Shown in pieces: positions 10,013 to 19,211 of a stretch of 36,961 nt of DNA. The stretch's first letter is position 1, and every line of letters begins with the position of its first letter. The stretch is from the NCBI GenBank assembly GCA_030832365.1, contig JAURJF010000001.1:1-36961 (forward strand), read 5' to 3'. The position numbers were made by a program, and so were the translations under genes. Below the pieces are notes generated by a model that saw only the letters and a list, made by a program, of their open reading frames with translations, made no database searches and was not told where the DNA came from. The stretch comes from Candidatus Nanopelagicales bacterium. GTDB taxonomy: Bacteria; Actinomycetota; Actinomycetes; Nanopelagicales; Nanopelagicaceae.

Positions 10013-13000
10013 CTAAACCAAACAATCTGGGCCGAGAATTGACTTGAGGTCTGCGCTCAGGCTTGGTGAGGCAGTAATTTTCAATCCATCATCAAGCTTA
10101 AGGATAGTGTTCTTTGTTCCACCTTCAATTTTTAGATGAACTTCTCTAGTTCCAGGATGGGAACGCAATATCTCCTTCATTCGATCAACAACAGGAGGTG
10201 TGCATCGCTCGGCTTCAAGTTTGATTACAAAGGGTCCAATCGGTGCTTGATTAATGTCAGCAAGACTTAACTCTAGAGCGGTAATTTGCGGCGTCTCTTC
10301 ACGTTTATCAATTCTTCCGCGAATAATTACGATTCGATCTTCAATTAGATTTAGGGCATGGGTTTGATAAGTAGATGAGAAGAAGCGCACATCAATCGCG
10401 CCTTCAAGATCTTCAACTGTAACAATCGCCCAGGATTGACCTTGCCTGCTCACTTTTCGCTGAACCGCTGTGATTAACCCAGCGATGGTAATAATCTGCT
10501 CGTGAACTACCCCTTCATCTAAAATCTGACTAATTGTTGTATCAGTTGCGCTCCTTAATACATGCTCCACTCCAAGAAGTGGATGATCTGAAACATAGAG
10601 GCCCAGCATTTCTCTCTCATAGGCAAGTAGAAGGGCCTTCTCCCACTCTTGATCACTAACTTCCAGCGCCAGAGTTGCGATGCCATTAGCGCTAATTTCA
10701 TTTGCCCCACCGAATAAATCAAATTGACCAATAGCCTGGGCACGTTTTTCTTCTAATACTGAATCAATGGCTTCAAGATAAATACTCATGAGCCCCTTAC
10801 GAGAGTGGCCAAGGGAGTCAAAGGCCCCAGCTTTAATTAGGGACTCTATCGTTTTTTTATTACAGACCGTTTGATCAACTTTGGCTAGAAAATCACTAAA
10901 GGAGGTGTACTTACCTTTCTCGTTTCGATTTTTAACAATCGATGCGACAACATTTTCCCCAATGTTTCTAATGGCAGTAAGACCAAATCGAATGTCATTA
11001 CCACCTGGGGTGTACTCCGCATTTGAGAAATTAACATCAGGAGGCAGAACCTTAATTCCCATTCGGCGAGATTCATTTAAGTAAAGCGCTGACTTATCTT
11101 TAGCATCCCTGACGCTAGTAAGTAGCGCTGCCATGTACTCAGTTGGATAATTGGCCTTTAGATAGGCGGTCCAGAATGAGAGAACGCCATAGCCTGCGCT
11201 ATGTGCTCGATTAAAGGCGTAATCAGAGAATGGAATCAGCGTCTTCCATAGCTCTTCGATAGCAATACTTGAGAATCCATTGTTACGCATGCCCTCTTCG
11301 AAGTGAACATACTCTTTATCAAGAATCTCTTTATTCTTCTTACCCATAGCTTTACGTAGTAAATCTGCTCGACCTAGAGAGAAACCAGCAAGTTTCTGTG
11401 CAATTGCCATAACTTGTTCTTGATAAACAATAAGTCCATAAGTATCTGCCAGAATCTCATCAAGTGCTGCACTTAACTCAGGATGAATCGGTTCAATTCT
11501 CTTACGTTTATTCTTGCGATCTGCATAATCATTATGAGCATTAACTCCCATAGGGCCAGGGCGATAAAGAGCGATAACAGCTGAAATATCTTCAAATGAA
11601 TCTGGCGCCATTGATCTAAGTAGAGCTCGAATTGGAGCGCTATCTAATTGGAATACTCCTAGAGTCTCACCTCTTGAGAGTAATTCGAATGTCTTTTTAT
11701 CTGAGAGCTCTAAAGACTCTAGAACAATTGTCTTTGCCTGGTTGCTCTTGATATTTTCTAGACAGTCATCTAGAACTGAGAGATTACGAAGTCCGAGAAA
11801 GTCCATCTTTAATAGCCCTGTTGCTTCGCATGCGCCCATATCAAATTGAGTAATGATTGATCCATCAGCCTCTCTTCGATGGATCGGAATGACATCTATC
11901 AAAGGCTCTCTACTAAGAATCACCCCGGCAGCATGAACTGACCATTGTCGCTTGAGTCCTTCAAGTCCCTTGGCCATATCAACGATAGTTTTGGAATCAG
12001 GATCGCTCTCATAGATATTTCTAAATTCTTGTGCTTCGCCAAAGCGCTCATTTTCTTTATCAAATACCCCTTGAAGTGAAATATCTTTACCCATAATCGA
12101 AGGAGGTAGAGCCTTAGTTAATCGCTCACCTAGCGCGTATGGATAGCCCAAAACTCTGGCAGCATCTTTAATCGCAGCTTTAGATTTAATAGTTCCATAG
12201 GTAATAATCTGAGCAACTCGATCATCGCCATATTTATTGGTGGCATATCTGATCATCTCTGAGCGTCTACGCTCATCAAAGTCCAAGTCAATATCAGGCA
12301 TCGATATGCGGTCTGGATTTAAGAAACGCTCAAAGAGCAATCCATGTTTAATTGGATCAAGTCCGGTAATTCCTAAAGAGTATGAAACAAGAGATCCAGC
12401 AGCCGATCCTCTCCCCGGACCAACACGAATTCCCTCTCTCTTGGCTTGAGCTACAAGGTCTGCAACAACTAAGAAGTAACCTGCAAATCCCATCTTGGTC
12501 ATAACATCTAATTCAAAATGAAGGCGCGCCTGATACTGAGGTGCAATCTCATCCATGCTCTTTGCGCCAAATTTCTCTAATAAGCCTCGTTCGCCTTCTT
12601 TAATTAGCCAAGAGTTCTCACTCTCGCCTTCAGGAACTGAAAATTGAGGGAGCAAATTTTCATTCTCGCGCATCGTAATATTGCAGCGTTCGGCGATTGC
12701 AAGGGTGTTATCGCAGGCAATTTCAAGGTCTTTAAAGATACGGCGCATCGTTGCTGCATCTTTGAGGTAATACTCTTTGCCTTCAAATTTGAATCTCTTT
12801 GGATCAGCCAGAGTTGTTCCTGATTGAATACAGAGAAGTGCTTCGTGATGTTTAGCATCATCGGCATAGGTGTAGTGAAGATCGTTTGTTGCAACGAGTG
12901 GAAGCCCTAGTTCTTTTGAGAGCTTTATTAAATCATCTTTAACACGTCTTTCAATTTCAATGTCATGATCCATAATTTCAACAAAGTAATTATCTGCTCC

Positions 13001-13534
13001 AAAAATATCGCGGTAATTTGCTGCAGCCGCCCGGGCTTCGTTATATGCCCCCATTCTGATGCGAGTTTGAATCTCTCCTGCCGCGCAGCCTGTTGTTGCA
13101 ATTAATCCTTGGCCATATTGCGAGAGCAACTCGCGATCCATTCTTGGTTTGTAGTAAAAACCTTCTAGCGATGCAAGGGAAGAAAGGCGAAATAAATTAG
13201 CAAGGCCAACATTATTTTCAGCCCAGAGCGTCATATGGGTATAGGCCCCACCTCCTGAGACATCATCTTCTCCGCCCTCAGCCCACTTGACTCGCTTTTT
13301 TTCAAACCTTGACTCTGGAGCTACATAGGCCTCTATTCCAATGATGGGTTTAACCCCTGCGCTCTTCATAGTTTTATAGAAATCAAAAGCGCCAAAAACA
13401 TTTCCATGATCAGTCATAGCGATTGCGCCATCGCCAGAGCGGGCTACTTCCTCAGCTAATTTTTCAACGCGAGCTGCTCCATCGAGCATCGAATACTCAG
13501 TATGGACATGTAGATGGACAAAACCCTGGCTCAC
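10013..13534 (-). CDS. dnaE: DNA polymerase III alpha subunit
   Basis: PHP domain start FVHLHVHTEYSMLDGAARV, PDIDLDFDERRR, VGPGRGSAAGSLVSY, NRAHSAGYGVLSFWTAYLKANYP, C-terminal OB fold. GTG at 13534 preferred over the track start at 13582, which would overlap rluD. Confidence 0.97.
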   Translation of the reverse strand: MSQGFVHLHVHTEYSMLDGAARVEKLAEEVARSGDGAIAMTDHGNVFGAFDFYKTMKSAGVKPIIGIEAYVAPESRFEKKRVKWAEGGEDDVSGGGAYTHMTLWAENNVGLANLFRLSSLASLEGFYYKPRMDRELLSQYGQGLIATTGCAAGEIQTRIRMGAYNEARAAAANYRDIFGADNYFVEIMDHDIEIERRVKDDLIKLSKELGLPLVATNDLHYTYADDAKHHEALLCIQSGTTLADPKRFKFEGKEYYLKDAATMRRIFKDLEIACDNTLAIAERCNITMRENENLLPQFSVPEGESENSWLIKEGERGLLEKFGAKSMDEIAPQYQARLHFELDVMTKMGFAGYFLVVADLVAQAKREGIRVGPGRGSAAGSLVSYSLGITGLDPIKHGLLFERFLNPDRISMPDIDLDFDERRRSEMIRYATNKYGDDRVAQIITYGTIKSKAAIKDAARVLGYPYALGERLTKALPPSIMGKDISLQGVFDKENERFGEAQEFRNIYESDPDSKTIVDMAKGLEGLKRQWSVHAAGVILSREPLIDVIPIHRREADGSIITQFDMGACEATGLLKMDFLGLRNLSVLDDCLENIKSNQAKTIVLESLELSDKKTFELLSRGETLGVFQLDSAPIRALLRSMAPDSFEDISAVIALYRPGPMGVNAHNDYADRKNKRKRIEPIHPELSAALDEILADTYGLIVYQEQVMAIAQKLAGFSLGRADLLRKAMGKKNKEILDKEYVHFEEGMRNNGFSSIAIEELWKTLIPFSDYAFNRAHSAGYGVLSFWTAYLKANYPTEYMAALLTSVRDAKDKSALYLNESRRMGIKVLPPDVNFSNAEYTPGGNDIRFGLTAIRNIGENVVASIVKNRNEKGKYTSFSDFLAKVDQTVCNKKTIESLIKAGAFDSLGHSRKGLMSIYLEAIDSVLEEKRAQAIGQFDLFGGANEISANGIATLALEVSDQEWEKALLLAYEREMLGLYVSDHPLLGVEHVLRSATDTTISQILDEGVVHEQIITIAGLITAVQRKVSRQGQSWAIVTVEDLEGAIDVRFFSSTYQTHALNLIEDRIVIIRGRIDKREETPQITALELSLADINQAPIGPFVIKLEAERCTPPVVDRMKEILRSHPGTREVHLKIEGGTKNTILKLDDGLKITASPSLSADLKSILGPDCLV

Positions 13535-13559
13535 GGTCGGGCAGATTACTCTCTTGCTC

Positions 13560-14489
13560 TCACTTGACGGCAAGCAACGCAAGGGCGCGCGTTAGATCAT
13601 CAGGCAGTGGGGCATTTAGGGTGATTCGCTGATCACTTGAGGGTTGATTAAAAGATAGCTCCATTGCGTGTAGCCAAGGTCTCTTTAGCTCTAGGCGTGC
13701 AGCAAGGACAGGATCTCCTCCATAAGCAAGGTCGCCAACTAAAGGATGGCGCAGGGCATTGAAGTGAACTCGAATCTGGTGAGTTCTTCCAGTTTCTAAA
13801 ACTACTTTTAACAGAGATGCTCCTTGGTAATACTCAATTAATTCATAGTGGGTAATGCTCGCCTTGCCATCGGCAACGACAGCAAAACGATAATCCTCTC
13901 TTGGGTGGCGACCAATTGGAGCATCAATACTTCCCTCAACTGGATCAATATGTCCCTGAATGAGTGTGCGATAAACCTTTTCGATACTGCGATTTCTAAA
14001 TTGATTCTTCATAGAAATGTAGGAGCGCTCATGCTTTGCCAAGAGCATTAGTCCAGAAGTTCCGGCATCTAGCCTCTGCACAATTCCCTGACGCTCTTGG
14101 GGGCCAGTTGTTGAGATTCGATAACCCCTGGCAAGAAGAGCTCCGACAACAGTTGGTCCCATCCAGCCTGGACTTGCATGCGCAGCGCAACCCACTGGTT
14201 TATTAACTACGACAACATCATCATCGTCATAGATAATTTCAAGAGTATCAATTGGGGTTTCTTTTAACTCCAGTGGATCATAGAGAGCTGGCATTAAAAC
14301 AGTTAATCGATCTCCCGCGCTAACCCGATCTGATTTTGAAAGCGGTTTCTTTCCCTGCAAAACTTCACCAGCATTAAGTAGATCAGCCACAACGCTTCTT
14401 GATAGCTCTAAAACTTTTGCTAAAGCTGTATCAACTCTCTGGCCATCTTGCGCTTGATCTATCTGAATCGCTCTCTTCTCACGCTCCAT
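13560..14489 (-). CDS. rluD: RluA/RluD-family 23S rRNA pseudouridine synthase
   Basis: S4-like N-terminus, VVVVNKPVGCAAHAS, QRLDAGTSGLMLLAK (catalytic Asp), GRTHQIRVHFNALRHPLVGD. Confidence 0.93.
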   Translation of the reverse strand: MEREKRAIQIDQAQDGQRVDTALAKVLELSRSVVADLLNAGEVLQGKKPLSKSDRVSAGDRLTVLMPALYDPLELKETPIDTLEIIYDDDDVVVVNKPVGCAAHASPGWMGPTVVGALLARGYRISTTGPQERQGIVQRLDAGTSGLMLLAKHERSYISMKNQFRNRSIEKVYRTLIQGHIDPVEGSIDAPIGRHPREDYRFAVVADGKASITHYELIEYYQGASLLKVVLETGRTHQIRVHFNALRHPLVGDLAYGGDPVLAARLELKRPWLHAMELSFNQPSSDQRITLNAPLPDDLTRALALLAVK

Positions 14490-15007
14490 TAAATAACCTT
14501 CTTATATGGCTCAATATTTCGAATTGCTAGAAGGCTCATTAAAATCGCTGAAGTGACAATCGCTGAATCAGCAATGTTAAATACTGGCCAATTAGGTAGC
14601 TCTATCCAATCAATAACTTCGCCTCTCCATGGCCCCGGCGGCCTAAAGGCTCGATCCATCAAATTTCCAAGAACTCCGCCAAGTAGTAGGCCTAAGGCAA
14701 TTGCCCAAGACCCATTAGTAACTCTGCCAATGAAATAGAGAATGAAGGCAGCTACACAGAGTTTTAAAGAGCTCAGAATTAAGGTGGCATCAGCAATTAA
14801 ATTAAAAGCAGCACCTGGATTTGTGGCAAAAGTTAATTGAAGAAAATCTCCTATGAGCTTTACTGGCTCTCGGTATTGAAGATAGGAGAGAGCCCAATTC
14901 TTACTAATTAGGTCGAGTGCAAAAATTACTACTGTAATTGCTATAAAGAGTCGTCGCGCGCGATTAGCACCCGACGACCTTATCGGCGCTCTTCCTTCTG
15001 TTTGCAT
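14489..15007 (-). CDS. lspA: Lipoprotein signal peptidase (signal peptidase II)
   Basis: LDLISKNWA, NPGAAFN, LLGGVLGNLMDR, VIDWIELPNWPVFNIADSAI (catalytic Asp pair). Confidence 0.95.
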   Translation of the reverse strand: MQTEGRAPIRSSGANRARRLFIAITVVIFALDLISKNWALSYLQYREPVKLIGDFLQLTFATNPGAAFNLIADATLILSSLKLCVAAFILYFIGRVTNGSWAIALGLLLGGVLGNLMDRAFRPPGPWRGEVIDWIELPNWPVFNIADSAIVTSAILMSLLAIRNIEPYKKVI

Positions 15008-15795
15008 AACATGCAGAGAGTGGCCCGAGGGAAAACTTGGAGACGGGCTTTTCCAATCGCACTTTCACAATCTTCACATCGCCCATAAGTTTTCGTTTCA
15101 ATTCGCTCTAACGCTCTCTCAGTCTGAAGAACCATATCTCTGGCGTTATAGACCAGCGATATCTCATGTTCGCGTTCAAATGTCTTAGCGCCAGCATCAG
15201 CTTGATCATCGCCAGCTCCAACTCCTGAAGCTTCAATTAGATCATCCATTTCACTTTCAATTGCTGCAAGTTCTTTTTGCAACCTTGCTAAATCTTTCGA
15301 AAGTTCAGATTTAATTGCTTTCATCTCAGTAGCGCTCCAAGATTCTTCGCCATCAAGAACGAAGGGCGAAGGCGCTGCCTTCACTGGCTTTAGCGCTGGG
15401 GCTTTCTTTCCTAACTTTGGCGTTCTAATTGGCGGAGGCATTACTAAACGTTTTTCTGGAACAACTACAAGATCACTTGCCTCTATCTCTGGTTTATAAA
15501 CTGAAATTGTTGTTGCTCCACCTTTTGCAGTGCTGCTGGTAAGAGCAGTCTTATGCGCACCCTTCATAATCTGGGCAGGGGCTTTCTTTAAAGGCGCCTT
15601 CTTAGCAAGAGTTGGGCGAACTGGTGCTTTCTTTACTGGCGCTTTTTTCGCGGGAGCATTCTTAGCTGCAATTTTTTTTACTGGCGCTTTTTTAGCCTTT
15701 GGCTTAACGCTCTTGGCCTTAGGTTTTGCCTTCGCTGGGCTAGATTTCTTCTTAAACTTCGCAACCGCTGAGCGGACTTTCTTTTTTAATGCCAC
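14980..15795 (-). CDS. TraR/DksA-type C4 zinc-finger protein with a long Lys/Ala/Pro-rich N-terminal tail
   Basis: C-terminal YGRCEDCESAIGKARLQVFPRATLCMLCKQKEE zinc finger, coiled coil with acidic tip DDQADAGA; about 85 N-terminal residues rich in KKAPVKKAPV-type repeats. GTG start. Confidence 0.88.
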   Translation of the reverse strand: MALKKKVRSAVAKFKKKSSPAKAKPKAKSVKPKAKKAPVKKIAAKNAPAKKAPVKKAPVRPTLAKKAPLKKAPAQIMKGAHKTALTSSTAKGGATTISVYKPEIEASDLVVVPEKRLVMPPPIRTPKLGKKAPALKPVKAAPSPFVLDGEESWSATEMKAIKSELSKDLARLQKELAAIESEMDDLIEASGVGAGDDQADAGAKTFEREHEISLVYNARDMVLQTERALERIETKTYGRCEDCESAIGKARLQVFPRATLCMLCKQKEERR

Positions 15796-15849
15796 AACGG
15801 CGAAGGCTAAAGGTTTATTGATTTAAATGCCACTCGCCCCGCTATAGGC

Positions 15850-15855
15850 TAGAAT
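15850..15855 (+). promoter_or_regulatory. Possible ileS promoter -10 (TAGAAT)
   Basis: TAGAAT just upstream of the T-box leader; no convincing -35 at 16-18 bp. Confidence 0.3.
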
Positions 15856-15859
15856 GAGC

Positions 15860-16060
15860 GCGCTTACATCAGTTATCGCGATGACCAGGCAATCACCTGT
15901 GAGCGAGTTGGAAGAAGTGAGTCAAGAGCTCATCTAGAACCAGCAGTAAGTTTTTTTTAAAAAAGCGGCAGCAGAAAGCTGCAAGGTGGGTGGTACCGCG
16001 GTCGCAAGATCGCCCCTCCAAGAGATCGAAGAGCGTTTTATTCGAATTTCGAGGGGGTTT
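15860..16060 (+). ncRNA. T-box riboswitch (isoleucine) in the ileS leader, actinobacterial ultrashort stem I, translational type
   Basis: Short hairpin CAGG-CAATCA-CCTG with ATC (Ile codon) in the loop at 15892-15894; T-box motif AAGGTGGGTGGTACCGCGGT at 15983-16002 whose TGGT complements the ACCA 3' end of tRNA-Ile; CCCCTC (16013-16018) complements the RBS GAGGGG (16051-16056), 8 nt upstream of the GTG start. Confidence 0.92.
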
Positions 16061-16064
16061 TTCA

Positions 16065-19000
16065 GTGGCAAGTAATTCGCCTTATCTCCCGTTATCTGCC
16101 TCAATCGATCTTCCAAAAGTAGAACATGAAGTTTTAGATTTCTGGCAAACCCAAGATATTTTCCATAGCAGCGTCCAAATGCGCCAAGGTGGTCAGAGCT
16201 GGACTTTTTATGAAGGGCCGCCAACTGCAAATGGGCTGCCAGGAACTCACCATATTGAAGCTAGAGTTTTTAAGGATGTATTTCCTCGCTATCAAACCAT
16301 GAAAGGTAAGTATGTAATCCGTAAAGCAGGTTGGGATTGCCATGGCCTTCCGGTTGAGATTGCAGTTGAGAAAGAGTTGGGATTTTCTGGCAAAGGCGAT
16401 ATAGAAAAATTTGGAATTGCTGCCTTTAATGAAAAGTGTCGTCAATCGGTGCAGAGACATGTGGGCGCATTTACTGAGATGACTGAGCGAATGGGTTTCT
16501 GGGTTGATTTTGATCAGGCCTATTGGACGATGTCTAATGAATATATTGAAAGCGTCTGGTGGTCACTTGCTCAGATTCATAGTAAAGGTCTATTAGTTCA
16601 GGATTATCGCGTAGCTCCATATTGCCCAAGATGTGGCACCGGTCTATCAGATCATGAGCTAGCTCAAGGCTATGAGAGCGTGACTGACCCAAGTGTTTAT
16701 CTCCGCTTTCCAATCACAGATGGAGAGCTAAAAGAACTTGGCGCATCCCTTCTAGTTTGGACCACAACGCCTTGGACCTTGGTATCAAATACTGCAATTG
16801 CAGTAAACCCAGATGTTGATTACTTGGTAGTTAGCACAAAAGCTGATCCTGAGAAAGAAGTTAGCTCTGAAGTATTAGTGATAGCAAAGAATTTAGTTGA
16901 GCTCGTAGGTAGCAACTATGAAATTCTAAGAGAGCTGAAGGGAAGTCAATTAGAGAAGATTAAATATCAACCTCCCTTTAACTTTATTGATATTCCTGAT
17001 GCTCACTATGTAGTTCTGGCAGATTATGTAACCACCGAAGATGGCACTGGATTAGTCCATCAAGCCCCAGCCTTTGGCGCAGATGACTTGCAAACCTGCC
17101 GCAAATATGGCCTGCCAGTTGTAAATCCAATTGCTCCAAATGGTGAATTTGAAGCAGGCATTGCAACAGTTGGAGGAATGTTCTTTAAGCAAGCAGATAA
17201 GATCCTAATTAAAGAGCTAAAGAAATCTGGAGTGCTTTATAAACACCAACAATATGAGCACTCCTATCCACATTGCTGGAGATGTCACACTCCCCTTATC
17301 TATTACGCTCAACCTTCTTGGTACATAAGAACCACAAAAATCAAAGATGCTTTACTTCGAGAAAATGCTGCTACCGATTGGCATCCAGAGACCATCAAAA
17401 ATGGTCGTTATGGCGATTGGCTAAATAACAATATCGATTGGGCTCTCTCGCGAAATCGCTACTGGGGTACTCCCCTTCCAATTTGGAGATGCGATAATAA
17501 ACATGAGGAAGCCTTTGCCTCAAAGGCCCAACTGCAGAGCCGTTATGGCAAAGATTTAACTGATCTTGAACTCCATCGCCCCTTTGTTGATGAGATTGTT
17601 TTTAGCTGTCTTAGCTGTTCATCGCAGATGGTGCGAACCCCAGAAGTTATTGATTGTTGGTATGACTCAGGTGCAATGCCCTTTGCGCAATGGGGCTATC
17701 CCCATAAGCAAGGTTCAGAGGAGAAGTTCAAAGAGGCTTATCCAGCTGACTTTATCTGCGAAGCAATTGATCAAACCCGTGGCTGGTTCTATACCTTGAT
17801 GGCAATTGGCACTTTAGTATTTGATAAATCTTCATATAAAACCGTGCTCTGCCTTGGCCACATCTTGGATAAAGATGGACGAAAGATGAGTAAGCATCTA
17901 GGAAATGTATTAGAGCCAATGGCTCTTATGGATAAACATGGAGCAGATGCAGTGCGTTGGTACATGCTCGCTGCTGGTTCTCCTTGGAGCGCCAGACGAG
18001 TTGGCCACGATGCAATCTCTGAGGTAGTTAGAAAGACTCTACTTACCTATTGGAACACAGTTTCTTTTCTAACTCTCTACGCCTCAGCTGCCAATTACTC
18101 GCCCTCCCCCATTACTAAAGCCAGCGAGCTCTCAACGATGGACCGTTGGATTTTGAGTGAATTGAATCAATTAATTGCAACAGTAGATCAAGCTCTAAGC
18201 GATTTTGATTCACAGTTAGCTGGATCTGCCCTTGCCACATTTATCGACGACTTATCAAATTGGTATGTAAGAAGATCAAGAAGAAGATTCTGGGATGGCG
18301 ATAGCGCAGCTCTTTCAACGCTGCATCACTGCCTTAAAAATATCACGCTGCTTATGGCTCCAATGGTTCCATTTATTACCGAACATGTCTGGCAAAAATT
18401 GATTCGCATCGTTGAAAAAGATGGCCCTATCTCGGTTCACCTAGCCGATTTTCCAATTAGTGATACTTCAGTAATTGATAAGGAGCTATCAAAATCAGTA
18501 GCTCTGACTAGAAGATTGGTCGAGCTCGGGCGAGCATCAAGAGCGCAATCAGGAGTCAAGATTCGCCAGCCACTATCACGGGCGCTAATTGCAGCCCCTG
18601 GTTGGAAGTTACTATCTACTGAATTACGTGAACAGATCTCAGATGAGTTAAATGTTGAGTCATTAGATGATCTGGCAAGTGCTGGAGCAGATCTAGTAGA
18701 TATCTCAATTAAAGCTAACTTCAGATCCCTTGGAGCAAAATTTGGTGGTGATGTTCAAGAGATATCAAAGGCTATTAGTGCAACAAATGCCCAAGAATTA
18801 GTCAACCAAGTAAGAAGTGATGGTAAAGCTCAAATCATCTATGGTTTGAAATCTGCAGAAATTACTGAAGATGATCTGGTAATTACTGAGACTCCAAGAA
18901 CTGGATGGGCCGTTGCCTCTCACTCTGGAGAGAGCGTTGCTCTTGATTTAAACCTAACAGGTGAGTTGATTGCAAAAGGCATTGTCAGGGAGACGATTCG

Positions 19001-19211
19001 AGCCATTCAAGATGAGAGAAAAGCATCAGGCTTTGATGTTAGTGATCGCATCCATGTTAAGTGGAACTCTGATGAACAATCTTCAAAGGCAATAGAAGCT
19101 GGAGCTGCCTGGATAAGCGAGGAAGTACTTGCTCTCTCATTTGAGCGAGATTTAAATCTAAAACCAGGTGAGCAAGAGCTTGGTCTTAATCTCAAGCTCA
19201 ATAAGGCCTAG
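16065..19211 (+). CDS. ileS: Isoleucyl-tRNA synthetase, IleRS2-like with altered HIGH motif (GTHH)
   Basis: YEGPPTANGLPGTHHIEARVFKDVFPRYQTMKGK, AGWDCHGLPVEIAVEKELG, DGRKMSKHLGN, C-terminal anticodon-binding domain. GTG at 16065 after the RBS; the track start at 15990 lies inside the T-box. Confidence 0.97.
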   Translation: MASNSPYLPLSASIDLPKVEHEVLDFWQTQDIFHSSVQMRQGGQSWTFYEGPPTANGLPGTHHIEARVFKDVFPRYQTMKGKYVIRKAGWDCHGLPVEIAVEKELGFSGKGDIEKFGIAAFNEKCRQSVQRHVGAFTEMTERMGFWVDFDQAYWTMSNEYIESVWWSLAQIHSKGLLVQDYRVAPYCPRCGTGLSDHELAQGYESVTDPSVYLRFPITDGELKELGASLLVWTTTPWTLVSNTAIAVNPDVDYLVVSTKADPEKEVSSEVLVIAKNLVELVGSNYEILRELKGSQLEKIKYQPPFNFIDIPDAHYVVLADYVTTEDGTGLVHQAPAFGADDLQTCRKYGLPVVNPIAPNGEFEAGIATVGGMFFKQADKILIKELKKSGVLYKHQQYEHSYPHCWRCHTPLIYYAQPSWYIRTTKIKDALLRENAATDWHPETIKNGRYGDWLNNNIDWALSRNRYWGTPLPIWRCDNKHEEAFASKAQLQSRYGKDLTDLELHRPFVDEIVFSCLSCSSQMVRTPEVIDCWYDSGAMPFAQWGYPHKQGSEEKFKEAYPADFICEAIDQTRGWFYTLMAIGTLVFDKSSYKTVLCLGHILDKDGRKMSKHLGNVLEPMALMDKHGADAVRWYMLAAGSPWSARRVGHDAISEVVRKTLLTYWNTVSFLTLYASAANYSPSPITKASELSTMDRWILSELNQLIATVDQALSDFDSQLAGSALATFIDDLSNWYVRRSRRRFWDGDSAALSTLHHCLKNITLLMAPMVPFITEHVWQKLIRIVEKDGPISVHLADFPISDTSVIDKELSKSVALTRRLVELGRASRAQSGVKIRQPLSRALIAAPGWKLLSTELREQISDELNVESLDDLASAGADLVDISIKANFRSLGAKFGGDVQEISKAISATNAQELVNQVRSDGKAQIIYGLKSAEITEDDLVITETPRTGWAVASHSGESVALDLNLTGELIAKGIVRETIRAIQDERKASGFDVSDRIHVKWNSDEQSSKAIEAGAAWISEEVLALSFERDLNLKPGEQELGLNLKLNKA

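Noticed and set aside
12604-12894. 96-aa ORF in another frame inside dnaE
   Set aside because: Shadow ORF in a strongly supported dnaE frame; no recognisable domain.
15600-15790. DNA tandem repeats in the DksA-like gene as a repeat/mobile element
   Set aside because: Degenerate codon-level repeats encoding KKAP units; explained by low-complexity protein.
15530-15826. Plus-strand 98-aa hydrophobic repeat ORF (GAFFTGAFFAGAFLAAIFF)
   Set aside because: It is the antisense of the Lys/Ala/Pro-rich tail of the DksA-like protein; hydrophobicity is a codon-complement artefact.
16013-16062. Simple intrinsic terminator before ileS
   Set aside because: The hairpin 3' arm is the ileS RBS and the U-tract is short; better explained as the T-box sequestrator, though dual use is noted as a finding.
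15934-16230. Minus-strand 98-aa ORF across the T-box and ileS start
   Set aside because: Antisense to a well-supported T-box and ileS; no family resemblance or RBS.
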